Source: Amycolatopsis bartoniae (GTDB lineage: Bacteria > Actinomycetota > Actinomycetes > Mycobacteriales > Pseudonocardiaceae). From it: a DNA stretch of 64,000 bases. Below, piece after piece: positions 7,620 through 18,744 of the stretch (position 1 is its first letter; the number at the start of each line of letters is the position of its first letter). Location: the NCBI RefSeq assembly GCF_014191255.1, contig NZ_JACHWH010000002.1, positions 434,001-498,000 on the forward strand, read 5' to 3'. Below the pieces are notes generated by a model. The model did no database searches. It was not told the DNA's origin and saw only the letters and a program-made list of their open reading frames with translations. The translations under genes and the position numbers were made by a program.

Positions 7620-9725
7620 GTGGAAATCCAGGAACTACGTGAACGCGCCGACACCCTGCTGCGAGCACTGGCCGGCGACGGTGCCACGTTGCGCGAAGAC
7701 CAGTGGACGGCGATCCGGGCGCTGGTCGCCGAACACCGGCGCGCGCTCGTCGTGCAGCGCACGGGCTGGGGCAAGTCGGCGGTGTACTTCCTGGCCACCG
7801 CACTGCTGCGGCAACAGGGCGCCGGGCCCACAGTGATCATCTCGCCACTGCTCGCGCTGATGCGCAACCAGATCTCGGCGGCGGCCAGGGCCGGTATCGC
7901 GGCGGCGACCATGAACTCCGCCAACCCACAGGAGTGGGACGAAGTGCAGGCGCGGATCGCGAGCGGCGAGATCGACGTCCTGCTCGTGAGCCCGGAACGG
8001 CTCAACAACCCCGAGTTCCGCGACACCGTGCTGCCCAAGCTCACCACCACGGCCGGTCTGCTCGTGGTCGACGAGGCGCACTGCATCTCCGACTGGGGGC
8101 ACGACTTCCGGCCGGACTACCGGCGACTGCGCACGCTGCTCGCCGACCTGCCGGACGGCGTGCCGGTACTGGCCACCACGGCGACCGCGAACAACCGGGT
8201 GGTCACCGATGTCGCCGAGCAGCTGGGGCTCGGCACGAGCTCGGACACGCTGGTGCTGCGCGGCCCGCTCGACAGGGAGAGCCTGCACCTGTCGGTGGCG
8301 AAGCTGCCGACCTCGGAGGCGCGCATCGCGTGGCTGGCCGAGCATCTGGCCGAGCTGCCCGGGTCCGGGATCATCTACACCCTGACGGTCGCGGCGGCGC
8401 ACGACGTGGCGGGGCTGCTGCGAGAGCGCGGGTACGAGGTGGCCGCGTACACGGGCAAGACGGATCCGGCCGAACGGGAGGCCGCCGAGGACGATCTGCT
8501 GGGCAACCGGGTCAAAGCGCTCGTGGCCACCTCCGCGCTGGGCATGGGGTTCGACAAGCCCGATCTCGGGTTCGTCGTGCACTTGGGCGCGCCGTCGTCG
8601 CCGATCGCGTACTACCAGCAGGTCGGGCGTGCCGGTCGTGGCGTGCGCCGGGCCGAGGTGATCTTGCTGCCGGGTACGGAGGACAGGGAGATCTGGAACT
8701 ACTTCAGCTCTCTGGCGTTCCCTGACGAGCGTCGAGTGACACAGGTGCTCGACGCGTTGGCGCAGGCCGACCGTCCACTCTCGACAGCCGCACTCGAGCC
8801 GATGGTCGAGTTGTCCCGGTCACGCCTTGAAATGGTGCTCAAGGTGCTCGACGTCGATGGCGCGGTCCGGCGGGTCCGTGGCGGCTGGGAGTCGACGGGA
8901 GAGGACTGGCAGTACGACGCCGGGCGGTACGGCCGGGTGAGCGAAGCCCGGAACGCCGAACAGCAGGCCATGCTGGACTACCAGGAGACCGAAGGCTGCC
9001 GGATGGAGTTCCTGCTGCGCCAGCTGGACGATTCGTACGCGGAGCCTTGCGGGCGCTGCGACAACTGCACGGGCAACGTCCGTGACACGGCGATCTCCGC
9101 GGAAGTGATCGAGGCGACGAGCAGCCGGTTGCGGCGTCCTGGTATCGAGTTGGCTCCACGGCGGCAGTGGCCCACCGGGATGAAGACGCTTGATGTGCCG
9201 TTGTCGGGCCGGATTCCGGAGGAGCACCAGGCCCAGCCGGGACGAGCGCTCGGCCGGTTGACCGACGTGGGGTGGGGAAACCGCTTGCGGGAGCTGGTCG
9301 GCACCTCGGCGCCGGACACCGAGGTGCCGGCACCGGTGTTCCAGGCCTGTGTGGCGGTGCTCGCGGCGTGGGACTGGAGGCGGCGGCCGGTCGCGGTCGT
9401 GGCGATGCCGTCGGATCGCAGGCCGCGGCTCACCCAAAGTCTCGCCGCCCGCTTCGCCGAGGTCGGCAAGCTGCGTTTCCTCGGCACGCTCGGAGCGCAC
9501 GGGCCAGCGCCCCGGCGGGCCAACAGCGCGCAACGAGTGGCGGACCTGTGGCATCGCCTCGTCCTGCCGGAGGAACTGGCCGCGGAGTTGTCCACAGTAG
9601 ACGGGCCAGTGCTGCTCGTGGACGACCTCGTCGAGTCCGGCTGGACGATGACGATGGCAGCCAGGCTGCTGCTGAAGGGAGGTGCGCCTGCCGTTCTCCC
9701 TTTCGCCCTCGCGGCGACGAACTGA
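7620..9725 (+). CDS. RecQ-family DNA helicase with C-terminal phosphoribosyltransferase-like domain
   Basis: ATP-dependent 3'-5' DNA helicase of about 701 residues. Motifs in order: Walker [10 protein letters not shown] near residue 50, DEAH box near 150, motif [11 protein letters not shown] near 340, then a RecQ zinc site ([13 protein letters not shown] followed by CGRCDNCTG) near 460 to 485. Instead of an HRDC domain the C-terminus carries a PRTase-like segment, [12 protein letters not shown] and [20 protein letters not shown], which resembles the PRPP-binding loop of phosphoribosyltransferases. I choose the GTG at 7620 because TACACG lies seven bases upstream; the frame is open to a TTG at 7590. 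It is divergent from nadD. The PRTase-like part may be structural rather than catalytic. Confidence 0.88.
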   Translation: MEIQELRERADTLLRALAGDGATLREDQWTAIRALVAEHRRALVVQRTGWGKSAVYFLATALLRQQGAGPTVIISPLLALMRNQISAAARAGIAAATMNSANPQEWDEVQARIASGEIDVLLVSPERLNNPEFRDTVLPKLTTTAGLLVVDEAHCISDWGHDFRPDYRRLRTLLADLPDGVPVLATTATANNRVVTDVAEQLGLGTSSDTLVLRGPLDRESLHLSVAKLPTSEARIAWLAEHLAELPGSGIIYTLTVAAAHDVAGLLRERGYEVAAYTGKTDPAEREAAEDDLLGNRVKALVATSALGMGFDKPDLGFVVHLGAPSSPIAYYQQVGRAGRGVRRAEVILLPGTEDREIWNYFSSLAFPDERRVTQVLDALAQADRPLSTAALEPMVELSRSRLEMVLKVLDVDGAVRRVRGGWESTGEDWQYDAGRYGRVSEARNAEQQAMLDYQETEGCRMEFLLRQLDDSYAEPCGRCDNCTGNVRDTAISAEVIEATSSRLRRPGIELAPRRQWPTGMKTLDVPLSGRIPEEHQAQPGRALGRLTDVGWGNRLRELVGTSAPDTEVPAPVFQACVAVLAAWDWRRRPVAVVAMPSDRRPRLTQSLAARFAEVGKLRFLGTLGAHGPAPRRANSAQRVADLWHRLVLPEELAAELSTVDGPVLLVDDLVESGWTMTMAARLLLKGGAPAVLPFALAATN

Positions 9726-10067
9726 TTGCTGGATTTTGACGACGAGGAGGTGATGCGGGAGCGCGAAGGGACCTGTGGCTCGAACAGGGCGATCTGGCGC
9801 CGTTGGGACGGTCTCGGTTGGCAGCGCGGCGGGGATAGCGGCAGTCCCCATCCGCGGTGACGATCGCGACGGTTCGGCCAAACTGAGCGGTGAGCGTGCC
9901 GTTGCGGCCCCTGCCTCCGGTTCCGGCCGAGGTGCGCGACGACAGTGCGGCGGGATGCACTTCCCACGTCACCCGAGGCGGACCACGGCCTGCTCCCGGG
10001 TCAGGTCTTCCGAAACGGGCAGCGGTGTGGCAATCTCCACCAATCGGGCGACGCGGTGGAGGCACCC
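9726..10067 (+). other. 342-base gap between recQ and the MFS gene, no convincing gene
   Basis: The only feature near the recQ stop is a possible 35-codon frame (9753 to 9860) with a GGAGG two bases before its ATG; it has no recognisable product. The last bases hold GGAGG (10058 to 10062), a good ribosome binding site for the ATG at 10068. No terminator or repeat was seen. Confidence 0.5.
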
Positions 10068-11357
10068 ATGGCGGAATCGAAGATCGAGTCCGAGGTCCGG
10101 CACCGGTTGCCGATACGCAAGCTGTTCGCGGCGAGTGTCGGCAATGCGCTCGAGTGGTTCGACTGGACCATCTACGCGACGTTCAGCATCTACTTCGCAA
10201 CAGCGTTCTTCCCATCGGGCAACGACGCACTGGCGCAGATCAACACCTTCGCCACCTACGCACTGGCGTTCTTCTTCCGGCCGCTGGGCGGGTTCCTGCT
10301 CGGCAGGTTCGCCGACGTGCGTGGGCGCAAGCCGGCGATGATCCTCACCATCAGCCTGATGGCGGGAGGATCGGTGGTCATCGGCATCCTGCCGACGTTC
10401 TCCCTCGTCGGCTGGCTGGCTCCGGTGCTGCTCCTGCTGGCCCGGATCACTCAGGGGCTGTCGCTGGGCGGCGAGGTGTCGAACGCGTCGGCGTACCTCG
10501 GTGAGATCGCGCCGCCGAAGTGGCGGGGCCGGTATTCGTCGTTCTTCTACATCTCGACGGGTTCGGCGGTCCTGCTCGCTTCGGTCCTCGGGTTCGTGCT
10601 CGCGCGGACCCTGGACAAGGCGGACCTGAACTCGTACGGGTGGCGGATCCCGTTCCTGCTGGGCGGGGTACTGGGTGTCATCGGGCTGTGGCTGCGGCGC
10701 AGCATCGCCGAGACCGAGCACTTCGAGCAGAACAAGGTCACCGCGCGGCGGGTGCACCGGCCGTTGCTCGCAACCTTGCGAGACCACCCGAAGGCCGTCG
10801 GGCAGCTCGTCGGGATCACGATGTTGTCGACGTTGTGCTACTACACGTTCTTCAGCGCGTTGACCCCATTCGCGGTGAAGACCCGGCACGCGAGCGACGT
10901 GGACGTGTTCCTGGCGCTGTCTGTCGGCACGGCGTTGTTCGTCGTGCTGCAGTACCCGTACGGGATGCTGTCGGACCGCATCGGGCGCAAGCCACAGCTG
11001 TACGTGTGGTCTGCGGCGACGGCCGTCCTGATCGTGCCACTGTCCACTTTGGTGCGGCCGGGGCTGGGTGGACTGCTCGTGGTGTTCTGCGTGGGGCTCG
11101 GACTGTACGCGGCGCTGTCGTCACTGGCGCCGGCGATCATGAGCGAGCTGTTCCCGACCTCGTTGCGGGGGCTGGGCATCGGCGCCTGGTACAACCTCAC
11201 CGTCGCGCTGTTCGGTGGCACCGCTCCGCTGGTGATCAGCGCACTGGCGGCGGCGAACCTGTCGATCGTGTTCTTCTGGTACGTCGCCGGAGCGGCGGTG
11301 CTCACCTTCGTGGTGCTGCTGACGTTCCCGGAAACGCGGGCTACCGAGCTGCGCTGA
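10068..11357 (+). CDS. MFS transporter, metabolite:H+ symporter type
   Basis: Twelve-helix permease of 429 residues in the inner membrane. The N-terminal ASVGNALEWFDWTIYATFS and the loop 2-3 motif GRFADVRGRKPAM are typical of the metabolite:H+ symporter (MHS) subfamily that takes up organic acids and osmolytes such as alpha-ketoglutarate, citrate, proline or shikimate. Substrate cannot be assigned. The repeated motif SDRIGRKPQ is in the second half. The ATG at 10068 follows GGAGG by five bases. The gene stands alone, between recQ and a repeat-filled convergent junction with proB. Confidence 0.85.
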   Translation: MAESKIESEVRHRLPIRKLFAASVGNALEWFDWTIYATFSIYFATAFFPSGNDALAQINTFATYALAFFFRPLGGFLLGRFADVRGRKPAMILTISLMAGGSVVIGILPTFSLVGWLAPVLLLLARITQGLSLGGEVSNASAYLGEIAPPKWRGRYSSFFYISTGSAVLLASVLGFVLARTLDKADLNSYGWRIPFLLGGVLGVIGLWLRRSIAETEHFEQNKVTARRVHRPLLATLRDHPKAVGQLVGITMLSTLCYYTFFSALTPFAVKTRHASDVDVFLALSVGTALFVVLQYPYGMLSDRIGRKPQLYVWSAATAVLIVPLSTLVRPGLGGLLVVFCVGLGLYAALSSLAPAIMSELFPTSLRGLGIGAWYNLTVALFGGTAPLVISALAAANLSIVFFWYVAGAAVLTFVVLLTFPETRATELR

Positions 11358-11433
11358 CCGCACCGATGCCTACGCGGCGGCCACGAGCCTGGTGATGGGC
11401 CGCGCTCGGGTCCCGCCGATTCGGCGTGGCATC

Positions 11434-11578
11434 GGGCCGCACTTGCGGCGGCCAGAAGAGCCCGACAACTCCGCGGCGCCGGGCCGCACTTGCGACGGCC
11501 AGAAGGACCCGACAACTCGGCGCGATGCCGGACCGCACTTACGACGGCCAGAAGGACCCGACAACTCGGCGCGGCGCG
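11434..11578 (+). repeat. Tandem repeat island A, about 3 copies of a 48-bp unit
   Basis: Copies start at 11434, 11481 and 11530 (periods 47 and 49). Each begins GGGCCGCACTTGCG or GGACCGCACTTACG and contains GGCCAGAAG and CCCGACAACTC. A decayed partial copy precedes 11434. The array fills the convergent gap between the MFS gene and proB. Long open frames across it in several phases are by-products of the repeat and high GC. Confidence 0.85.
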
Positions 11579-11605
11579 CGGCGCCCTCACGGCCGCCCCA
11601 AGCGC

Positions 11606-12715
11606 TCAGCGGCGTAGCGGCACGAGGTCGTCGGCGTGGACTACTTCTCTGCGTTGTTCCGGAGGAAGCTCGTGGGTCGAGCGGCCGATCAGCTCGGGCA
11701 GCTCCGTCGCGTCGAAGGCGACCACCCCGCGGGCCACCACGCGCTGCGCCGGGTCGGTCAGCTCGACGACGTCCCCTGCCTGGAAATCGCCGCTCACGCC
11801 CGTCACGCCGGCCGCCAGCAGTGAGCGGCGGCGGCGGACGACGGCCGTGACCGCGCCCTCGTCGAGTTGCAGGCGGCCCGTCGGGCCTGCCGCGTAGGCC
11901 AGCCAGAAGCGCCGGGCCGACAAGCGCGAGTCCGCCGCCGCGAAGGCTGTGCCCACCTCCGCCGTGCTCAGGGCTCGTGCCGCCTCGCTCGCCGCCGCCA
12001 GCAATACCGGGATACCCGCAGCTGCGGCTGTTCGGGCTGCCGCCAGTTTGGACACCATGCCGCCGGTGCCCAGGCCCGAACTCGACATGCCCACGGTGAT
12101 GCCCGCGACGTCCGAATCGTCCGCGACCTCCGGAATCCTGCGGGTCGCACCGTCACGGGGATCGCCGTCGTACAGACCGTCCACATCAGACAACAGGACC
12201 AGCGCGTCCGCGCCAATGAGGTGCGCCACCAGCGCTGCCAGGCGATCGTTGTCGCCGAAGCGGATTTCCTCCGTGGCCACCGTGTCGTTCTCGTTCACCA
12301 CCGGCACCGCCCCCAGCGCCAGCAACCGGGACAGGGTGCGCTGCGCGTTGCGGTAGTGCGACCGCCGCACGACGTCGTCCGAGGTGAGCAGCACCTGCCC
12401 CACGGTCAGCGAGTACCGGCCGAACGACTCCGCATACGCGTGCGCCAACTGCAACTGCCCGACGCTCGCCGCGGCCTGCTGCGTCGCCAGGTCCCTCGGG
12501 CGCTTGCCCAGCGCCAGCGGCGCCAGGCCGGCACCGATCGCACCCGACGACACCAGCACCAGCTGACTGCCCTGTCCGATCCGGGCCGCGATCGCGTCCA
12601 CCAGAGCGTTCAGCCGCTCGACGTCCAGACCGCTCCCGGCCGTGGTCAGCGCCGACGAACCCACCTTCACGACCAGGCGCTCCGCGCCCGCGACGGCCTT
12701 CCGGGTGACGCTCAT
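11606..12715 (-). CDS. proB: Glutamate 5-kinase
   Basis: First enzyme of proline synthesis, phosphorylating glutamate with ATP. The 369-residue protein has the amino-acid kinase domain ([13 protein letters not shown] near the N-terminus, [12 protein letters not shown] near residue 55, [22 protein letters not shown] near 145) and a C-terminal PUA domain from about residue 275 ([18 protein letters not shown]). Its ATG at 12715 overlaps the obgE stop as ATGA, so translation is coupled. proA is not adjacent, as in mycobacteria. Open frame upstream of this ATG is antisense shadow of obgE. Confidence 0.96.
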   Translation of the reverse strand: MSVTRKAVAGAERLVVKVGSSALTTAGSGLDVERLNALVDAIAARIGQGSQLVLVSSGAIGAGLAPLALGKRPRDLATQQAAASVGQLQLAHAYAESFGRYSLTVGQVLLTSDDVVRRSHYRNAQRTLSRLLALGAVPVVNENDTVATEEIRFGDNDRLAALVAHLIGADALVLLSDVDGLYDGDPRDGATRRIPEVADDSDVAGITVGMSSSGLGTGGMVSKLAAARTAAAAGIPVLLAAASEAARALSTAEVGTAFAAADSRLSARRFWLAYAAGPTGRLQLDEGAVTAVVRRRRSLLAAGVTGVSGDFQAGDVVELTDPAQRVVARGVVAFDATELPELIGRSTHELPPEQRREVVHADDLVPLRR

Positions 12716-14172
12716 TCGTCGTCCAGCTCGTAGTCCTGCGCGTCGTCGGGCACACCGTCCCGGCGGATCCGCCGGGCCTCCTTGCGCTGCGCGGCCGTCA
12801 CCCGGCTGTGGTCTTCCAGCCGCACGTCCGTGCCCCGTCCCGACAGGTGCGTCACCGCGCCCGGCGTGGACGGCTGCCAGTCGAACGTGACACCGCCGAT
12901 CGTGACCGGGCAACCCGGCTTCGCCCCCTGGCGCGCGAGCTCGTCTTCCACGCCGAGCCGGTTGAGCCTGTCGGCCAGGTAGCCGACAGCCTCGTCGTTG
13001 CCGAAGTGCGTCTGCCGGATCCAGCGCTCCGGACGCGCGCCACGCACGATGAAACCGCCTGGCTCCTCCGGGTCCGGCTCCACGGTGAAGCCCGCGTCGT
13101 CGACGGCCTGCGGCCGCAGCACGATCCGCTCCGCGGCCGGGGCCGGCTGCTCGGCCCGATACTGCTCGACGATGCGGCCGAGCGCGTACGTCAGCTCGCG
13201 CAGCCCGTGCCGCGTCGCCGTCGACACCTCGAACACCGGCATGCCCCGCGCTTCCAGCTCGGGACGCACCATCTCCGCGAGCTCCGCCGCCTCGGGCACG
13301 TCGACCTTGTTCAGCACCACCACCCGCGGACGGTCGGCCAGCTCGCCGCCCAGCCCCGGCGTGTAGCGGGCGAGCTCCTCCTCCAGCGCGTCCACATCGG
13401 ACAACGGGTCGCGGCCCGGGTCGTACGTCGCGCAGTCGACGACGTGCACCAGCACCGCGCAACGCTCGATGTGCCGGAGGAAGTCCAGGCCCAGGCCCTT
13501 GCCTTCACTCGCACCCGGGATCAGGCCCGGCACGTCGGCCATCGTGAACACCGTCTCGCCCGCCGTGACGACGCCGAGGTTCGGCACCAGTGTGGTGAAC
13601 GGGTAGTCGGCGATCTTCGGCTTCGCCGCGGACAACACGGAGATCAGCGACGACTTGCCCGCCGACGGGAAGCCGACGAGCCCGACGTCCGCGACCGACC
13701 GCAGCTCCAGCACGAGCGAACGCGCCTCACCCGGCTCGCCGAGCAGGGCGAACCCGGGCGCCTTGCGGGCCCTGGACGCGAGCGCCGCGTTGCCCAGCCC
13801 GCCGCGACCACCCTGGGCGGCGACGAACGTGGTGCCCGGGGTGGTGAGGTCCGCGAGCACCTCGCCGTCCTCGGTCAGGACGACCGTGCCCGCCGGAACC
13901 TTCAGCTCCAGCGTCTGCCCCGCGGCACCGGCTCGGTGGCTGCCCTGCCCCTGCTTGCCGTTGCCCGCGCTGGCGTGCGGACGGAAGTGGAAGTCGAGCA
14001 GCGTGTGCACGTTCTGGTCCACGACCAGCAGCACGTCGCCGCCGTTGCCGCCGTTGCCCCCGTCGGGGCCGCCGAGCGGCTTGAACTTCTCGCGGTGCAC
14101 CGAGGCGCAGCCGTTCCCGCCGTCGCCGGCGGCCACCTGGATCACCGCACGGTCAACGAACCGGGACGCCAT
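12712..14172 (-). CDS. obgE: Obg family GTPase ObgE/CgtA
   Basis: Essential GTPase involved in 50S ribosome maturation and stress control. Domain order is the glycine-rich Obg fold (residues 1 to 158, with [17 protein letters not shown]), the G domain (P-loop [11 protein letters not shown] near 167, DVPGLI, NKVD near 280) and a C-terminal OCT domain (about 345 to 430) followed by an acidic tail ending YELDDE. 486 residues from the ATG at 14172 (MASRFVDRA), the conserved start; the frame is open 13 codons further. A terminator separates it from rpmA upstream, so it likely has its own promoter or is reached by read-through. Confidence 0.96.
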   Translation of the reverse strand: MASRFVDRAVIQVAAGDGGNGCASVHREKFKPLGGPDGGNGGNGGDVLLVVDQNVHTLLDFHFRPHASAGNGKQGQGSHRAGAAGQTLELKVPAGTVVLTEDGEVLADLTTPGTTFVAAQGGRGGLGNAALASRARKAPGFALLGEPGEARSLVLELRSVADVGLVGFPSAGKSSLISVLSAAKPKIADYPFTTLVPNLGVVTAGETVFTMADVPGLIPGASEGKGLGLDFLRHIERCAVLVHVVDCATYDPGRDPLSDVDALEEELARYTPGLGGELADRPRVVVLNKVDVPEAAELAEMVRPELEARGMPVFEVSTATRHGLRELTYALGRIVEQYRAEQPAPAAERIVLRPQAVDDAGFTVEPDPEEPGGFIVRGARPERWIRQTHFGNDEAVGYLADRLNRLGVEDELARQGAKPGCPVTIGGVTFDWQPSTPGAVTHLSGRGTDVRLEDHSRVTAAQRKEARRIRRDGVPDDAQDYELDDE

Positions 14173-14208
14173 GTCATGCCTTTCGGGTCTATTCAGAACT
14201 GCTTCAGA

Positions 14209-14253
14209 CAAAAACGAGGGGCGGACCCGAATTTGTTCCGGGCCCGCCCCTCG
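14209..14253 (-). terminator. Intrinsic terminator of rplU-rpmA
   Basis: The minus strand folds a hairpin with arms CGAGGGGCGG and CCGCCCCTCG (14215 to 14253), extended by CCCG-CGGG after one mismatch, followed directly by a TTTTTG run. This is a classical intrinsic terminator between rpmA and obgE. Confidence 0.85.
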
Positions 14254-14280
14254 TGGGAGGTGCTGTGCGTCTCGCGGGCC

Positions 14281-14538
14281 TCAGGCCTCGGTCGGGACGA
14301 TGTTGACGGTCTTGCGGCCACGCTTCGCGCCGAACTCGACCGCACCGGCGGCGAGCGCGAACAGCGTGTCGTCACCGCCACGGCCGACGTTCACGCCGGG
14401 GTGGAACTTGGTGCCCCGCTGGCGGACGATGATCTCGCCCGCCTTGACGACCTGGCCGCCGAAGCGCTTGACGCCGAGGTACTGCGGGTTGGAGTCACGA
14501 CCGTTGCGGGAGCTGGAAGCACCCTTCTTGTGTGCCAT
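14281..14538 (-). CDS. rpmA: 50S ribosomal protein L27
   Basis: 85 residues beginning [20 protein letters not shown], the classical L27 N-terminus that reaches the peptidyltransferase centre. There is no Firmicutes-type cleavable N-terminal extension. It follows rplU with 15 intervening bases, and the unit ends at the terminator at 14209 to 14253. Confidence 0.98.
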   Translation of the reverse strand: MAHKKGASSSRNGRDSNPQYLGVKRFGGQVVKAGEIIVRQRGTKFHPGVNVGRGGDDTLFALAAGAVEFGAKRGRKTVNIVPTEA

Positions 14539-14553
14539 GCCTGCTCAGCTCCT

Positions 14554-14868
14554 TTACTTGCTGATTCCGGTGACCTCGACGCGGGTCAGCTTCTGCCGGT
14601 GACCCTGGCGCTTGTGGTAGCCGGTCTTGTTCTTGAACTTGTGGATCCGGATCTTCGGACCCTTGGTCTGCTCGACGACCCTGCCGGTGACCGAGACCTT
14701 CGCCAACGCGTCGGCGTCCGTAGTGACCTCGCCGCCGTCGACGTACAACACGGCGGGGAAGGTGTGCTCGGTGCCCGGCTCGCCCTCGAGCTTCTCGACC
14801 TCGACGACGTCGCCGACGGCCACCTTGTACTGCTTGCCGCCGGTCTTGACGATCGCGTACGCCGACAC
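14554..14868 (-). CDS. rplU: 50S ribosomal protein L21
   Basis: 104 residues: [17 protein letters not shown] at the N-terminus and [15 protein letters not shown] near the C-terminus are diagnostic of L21, which binds 23S rRNA domain I. The start is a GTG at 14868 preceded by AGGAG; the open frame reaches 15327 but that extension is antisense to rne. A TAATCT hexamer near 14975 on the minus strand may be the promoter -10 box, giving a leader of about 100 bases. Confidence 0.97.
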   Translation of the reverse strand: MSAYAIVKTGGKQYKVAVGDVVEVEKLEGEPGTEHTFPAVLYVDGGEVTTDADALAKVSVTGRVVEQTKGPKIRIHKFKNKTGYHKRQGHRQKLTRVEVTGISK

Positions 14869-14982
14869 GGAAGTCTCCTGCTTACTCGACAATGGGTGAG
14901 GGCTTGCGACACGGCCCGCTCGGGCGGCCCGCTGATCGCGCCATGGCCCGCACGGGGGCGGACCGTTGTCTAGATTACGTGG

Positions 14983-15017
14983 CCCCCCGGTGCTGGCGTG
15001 CACCGGGGGGCGTTTTT
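14983..15017 (+). terminator. Perfect 11-bp hairpin between rne and rplU with a T-run on the plus strand
   Basis: Arms CCCCCCGGTGC (14983 to 14993) and GCACCGGGGGG (15000 to 15010) with a six-base loop, followed on the plus strand by CGTTTTT. Both neighbours are on the minus strand, where the hairpin comes just after the rne stop codon but has no U-run. It can serve rne as a U-less terminator, while its U-run points at antisense transcripts. Confidence 0.7.
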
Positions 15018-15022
15018 CCCGC

Positions 15023-18000
15023 TCAGCTCTGGTCCGAGGCGTGCACCGGCGGACCGGCCGGGCGCGAGGCCGCGCGGCGGGGGCGCCGGCGAGCGGTGCG
15101 CACGGCCGGGGTCGGCACGTCCACCTCGGGTTCGGCCTGCTCGGTGGGCTCGGCTGCGGCGGCCTCCGGCTCCGTCGGCCGGCTCTCCGGCACGGATGCC
15201 GTGGCGGGCTCGGGCGAGCCTGCGTGCTCCGTGGTCGATCCGGGCTGGCCGGTCGCCTCGGTGGAGGCGGTGGGCTCGGTGGTGGCCGCGGTGCCGGTGG
15301 ACGGCGCCTCGGTGGCTGCCGGGTCACCGGTCACTCCGGTGGACGACGTTGCTTCGGCGGACGTGGCGGCCGAGTCAGCGGTGGTCCCGGTGGGCTCGGC
15401 AATGCCTGCGTTGCCCGTGGCTCCGGCGGACGACGACGCCTGGGTGGTGCCCGCGTCACCGGTGGCTTCGGCGGAGGGGGCGGCGGCTGCGTCTTCCGCG
15501 GGGGATCCGGCGGCATCCGCGGAGGCGGGAGCGGTCGAGGTAGCGGTCTCCGTCGCGCCATGGGCCGGAGCCTCGGTGGCGTCCGCAGTGGAGGCCGTGA
15601 CCGAGCCGGTGGGCTCGTCACTCGACGGGGTCTCGTCGAGCGGGGCGACCGGGTCCTGGGCCAGCGTGGGCTCCTGGGCGGTGTCCTCCGGGGTCTCCGG
15701 GGCTTCGGCGGCCGGTTCCGGTTCCACCTCCGGCGCCTCGGCGCGGTGGCGGCCGTTCAGAGCGGCCGAAACGACCTGCTCCGCGGTCTCCTCCGCGGCC
15801 TTCTCGGCCTCGCCCTCCGGCTTGCCCGACGAAGCGAGCTTCGCCGCGTGGGCCATCGCCTGAACGGCCGACACCACGGACTCCCGCCGCTCCGGCTGGG
15901 CCTTCTGCTCGGTGCGCTCGGCGGCCGGCTGCTGCTCCTCCGGCTTGCCCCGGCCCCGCGACCGGCGCGAGCCGCCGTGCTGGTGGCCGTTGCCGTTCGA
16001 GCCGTTGTTGCCGCCACCGGAGCGCTGCAGGTCGGTCGTGACGATGACGCCGCGGCCCTTGCAGTGCTCACACGTGGTGGAGAACGCCTCGATCAGGCCG
16101 GTGCCGACCTTCTTCCGGGTCATCTGCACCAGCCCCAGCGACGTCACCTCCGCCACCTGGTGCCGGGTCCGGTCGCGGCCGAGGCACTCGGTCAGCCGCC
16201 GCAGCACCAGCTCCCGGTTGGACTCCAGCACCATGTCGATGAAGTCGATCACGATGATGCCGCCGATGTCGCGCAGCCGCAGCTGGCGGACGATCTCCTC
16301 GGCGGACTCGAGGTTGTTGCGGGTCACCGTCTCTTCGAGGTTTCCACCCGATCCGGTGAACTTGCCGGTGTTGACGTCGATCACCGTCATCGCCTCGGTG
16401 CGGTCGATGACCAGGTACCCGCCCGAGGGCAGCCACACCTTGCGGTCCAGCGCCTTCATGATCTGCTCGTCGATCCGGTACTCGCTGAACACGTCACCCG
16501 TGCCGACGTACCGCTTGAGCCGCCCGGCCAGGTCGGGCGCGACGTGGTTGACGTAGGCGTTGATGGTCTCCCATGCCGTGTCACCCTGGACCTCCAGCTT
16601 CGCGAAGTCCTCGGTGAACAGGTCACGGACCACCTTGACCAGCAGGTCCGGCTCCTCGTAGAGCATGGTCGGCCCGGCGGACTTCTTGCCGCCCGACGCC
16701 GCGTCCGCCTTCTCCTTGATGACCTCCCACTGGGCCTTCAGGCGGCGGACGTCACGCTCCAGCTCCTCCTCGCTGATGCCCTCCGAGGCGGTGCGGATGA
16801 TCACGCCCGCGTCCTCGGGAACGATGCGCTTGAGGATGTCCTTGAGCCGGCGGCGCTCGTTCTCCGGCAGCTTGCGCGAGATGCCCGTGGCCCCGCCCGC
16901 CGGGACGTACACCAGGAACCGGCCGGGCAGCGAGATCTGCGTGGTCAGCCGGGCACCCTTGTGGCCCACCGGGTCCTTGGTGACCTGCACCAGCACGTTG
17001 TCGCCGGTGGACAGCGCCTGCTCGATCTTGCGGGACTTGCCCTCCAGGCCGGCGGCGTCCCAGTCGACCTCACCGGCGTAGAGCACCGCGTTGCGGCCGC
17101 GGCCGATGTCGACGAACGCCGCCTCCATCGATGGCAGCACGTTCTGCACGCGGCCCAGGTACACGTTGCCGACGATCGACCCGCTGCCCTGCGACGTCAC
17201 GAAGTGCTCGACCAGCACGCCGTCCTCGAGCACGCCGATCTGCGTGTGGTCGCCGCGCTCGGCCACGACCATCGTGCGCTCGACGGCCTCGCGACGCGCC
17301 AGGAACTCGGCCTCGGACAGGATCGGCACACGGCGGCGGCCCGCCTCGCGGCCGTCGCGGCGGCGCTGGCGCTTGGCCTCCAGCCGCGTCGAACCGCGGA
17401 CGCTGCGGACGCCGTCGCCCTTCTCCTTGCCCTCCTTGGCGGGCTGCTTGTCCGCCTCGGGCTTGCTTTCGCGGACGTGCACGACGGTGTTCGGCGGGTC
17501 GTCACCCGTGGTGGGCTCGCCGTTGTCGTCGTCCGACACCTTGCGGCGGCGGCGACGGCGACGCCTGCGGCTGGTGCTCTCCGACTCGTCGGAGTCCTCG
17601 TCGTCGCTGTCGGCGTCCGCGTCGGGCTTCGCCTCTTCGGACCTGGCCTCCTCGGCCTGCTCCGGCTGGTCGGAGTTCTCGTCCTCGCCGGCGTTGTCCT
17701 CGCCGCCCTTGCCGCGCCCGCGGCCGCGACGGCCCCGGCGGCGGCGACGGCGACTGGCGGCCTCGTCGCTGTCCTCGTCCCTGTCCTGCTCCGGCGCCTC
17801 GGCCTGCTCCTCCTCGGCCGGCTCCTCCTGCTGCTTCGCAGGCTGGGACGGCCGGGTCACGGGGGCCTCCGGCGGCAGGAACACCGGGGACGGCGCCGCG
17901 AACACCGGGACGTGCGCCCGCGGGCGCACCGGCTCCGGCTCCTCGGCGACCGCCACCTCGGGAGGCGCCGCCTCGACGGGAGCGGGTTCGGCAGGGCCGG

Positions 18001-18259
18001 GTTCGGCCGCGCTCTGCTCGGCCGGGTCGGCCGCGAAGGCCTCGGCCACCCGGATCGCCACGTCCTTCGGCACGCTCGACTGCGCGCTACGGGCTGTCTC
18101 GCCCAGTTCGGTCAGCTTCGCCAGCACGTCCCGGCTGTTGGAGCCGAGCAGCCTCGCCAGTGCGTGCACTCGCACCCGGGCGGGCAGCTCGCCCAGCGGG
18201 CCGATGGGTGTGGCGGTGTCCCCGCCGGTGTTGTCGGCGGGTGTGTCCGCGTTCGTCAT
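15023..18259 (-). CDS. rne: Ribonuclease E/G family endoribonuclease
   Basis: Central mRNA-decay and rRNA-processing nuclease, 1078 residues. The catalytic core lies in the middle: S1 domain near residue 355 to 440 ([20 protein letters not shown]), the magnesium-binding aspartates in [11 protein letters not shown] near 628 and IIVIDFIDM near 670, and the zinc-link CEHCKGRG near 730. The N-terminal 340 residues are acidic-proline rich with arginine blocks ([11 protein letters not shown]) that probably bind RNA. The C-terminal 280 residues are Ala-Thr-Glu-Gly-rich low complexity with loose repeats. This both-ends extended layout is known for actinobacterial RNase E. ATG at 18259 follows GGAGGAG; the longer open frame adds unrelated sequence. 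Confidence 0.95.
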   Translation of the reverse strand: MTNADTPADNTGGDTATPIGPLGELPARVRVHALARLLGSNSRDVLAKLTELGETARSAQSSVPKDVAIRVAEAFAADPAEQSAAEPGPAEPAPVEAAPPEVAVAEEPEPVRPRAHVPVFAAPSPVFLPPEAPVTRPSQPAKQQEEPAEEEQAEAPEQDRDEDSDEAASRRRRRRGRRGRGRGKGGEDNAGEDENSDQPEQAEEARSEEAKPDADADSDDEDSDESESTSRRRRRRRRRKVSDDDNGEPTTGDDPPNTVVHVRESKPEADKQPAKEGKEKGDGVRSVRGSTRLEAKRQRRRDGREAGRRRVPILSEAEFLARREAVERTMVVAERGDHTQIGVLEDGVLVEHFVTSQGSGSIVGNVYLGRVQNVLPSMEAAFVDIGRGRNAVLYAGEVDWDAAGLEGKSRKIEQALSTGDNVLVQVTKDPVGHKGARLTTQISLPGRFLVYVPAGGATGISRKLPENERRRLKDILKRIVPEDAGVIIRTASEGISEEELERDVRRLKAQWEVIKEKADAASGGKKSAGPTMLYEEPDLLVKVVRDLFTEDFAKLEVQGDTAWETINAYVNHVAPDLAGRLKRYVGTGDVFSEYRIDEQIMKALDRKVWLPSGGYLVIDRTEAMTVIDVNTGKFTGSGGNLEETVTRNNLESAEEIVRQLRLRDIGGIIVIDFIDMVLESNRELVLRRLTECLGRDRTRHQVAEVTSLGLVQMTRKKVGTGLIEAFSTTCEHCKGRGVIVTTDLQRSGGGNNGSNGNGHQHGGSRRSRGRGKPEEQQPAAERTEQKAQPERRESVVSAVQAMAHAAKLASSGKPEGEAEKAAEETAEQVVSAALNGRHRAEAPEVEPEPAAEAPETPEDTAQEPTLAQDPVAPLDETPSSDEPTGSVTASTADATEAPAHGATETATSTAPASADAAGSPAEDAAAAPSAEATGDAGTTQASSSAGATGNAGIAEPTGTTADSAATSAEATSSTGVTGDPAATEAPSTGTAATTEPTASTEATGQPGSTTEHAGSPEPATASVPESRPTEPEAAAAEPTEQAEPEVDVPTPAVRTARRRPRRAASRPAGPPVHASDQS

Positions 18260-18744
18260 CTGTCTCCTCCGCCCCCGGGCGCGTCTGCCAGCTGGTCGCT
18301 GGAAGGACGCGGCCGCGCAGGGGCCACCTTCCTGTCCTGTTCCGCCGCGGTGGTCACCGCCGACGGGAATCCTGTGCCTCTCCAAGCTCCGACGGCACGC
18401 CGGAGGTCCGGCAGCCGCCGAAGGCAGGTCTGCTCGATCACGTGCCGGGGAGAACCGGCGGCTTCCCGCTCCGCCTCCACGTTCGTCCAGCCACCCCATC
18501 AGGTGGCGACGACCTGGCGCTCTTCCCGCACGTCACCGGGCCATCGGCGCCGGTTCGCACCGCGGTTGACGGGCGTCCCGGCTCGGCGGCCACCCCGAGT
18601 ATCCCACACCGGGGCGCCACAGCCGCGCGCTTCCCTTCTCAGAGCGGCGTGCCCGCCCGGCCGGGCGAACTTGCCCGTTCCGCTTGTCGCCGGTCCGGCG
18701 GTGTCCTAGCGTCGCCTGATACCGCAGGTCCGGTGGAGGTTCGG
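18260..18744. other. 485-base divergent region between rne and the subtilase
   Basis: No gene is supported. It holds the promoter of the subtilase (18684 to 18712) and a long untranslated leader of rne. A GATACT hexamer near 18602 on the minus strand could be an rne -10 box, without a clear -35. Long rne leaders are autoregulatory in enterobacteria; whether that holds here is unknown. Confidence 0.5.
18684..18712 (+). promoter_or_regulatory. Sigma-70-type promoter of the subtilase gene
   Basis: -35 TTGTCG (18684 to 18689), exactly 17 bases, then -10 TAGCGT (18707 to 18712). The predicted start of transcription is near 18719, about 26 bases before the TTG start codon. Confidence 0.55.

Noticed and set aside
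9753-9860. 35-codon frame after recQ with GGAGG upstream
   Set aside because: GGAGG is only two bases from the ATG, the peptide has no hydrophobic segment or known motif, and no coupling to the MFS gene exists.
14869-14975. rplU leader as an L21-type autoregulatory RNA
   Set aside because: A leader of about 100 bases exists, but I could not match it to the L21 leader described in Firmicutes and saw no convincing conserved fold.
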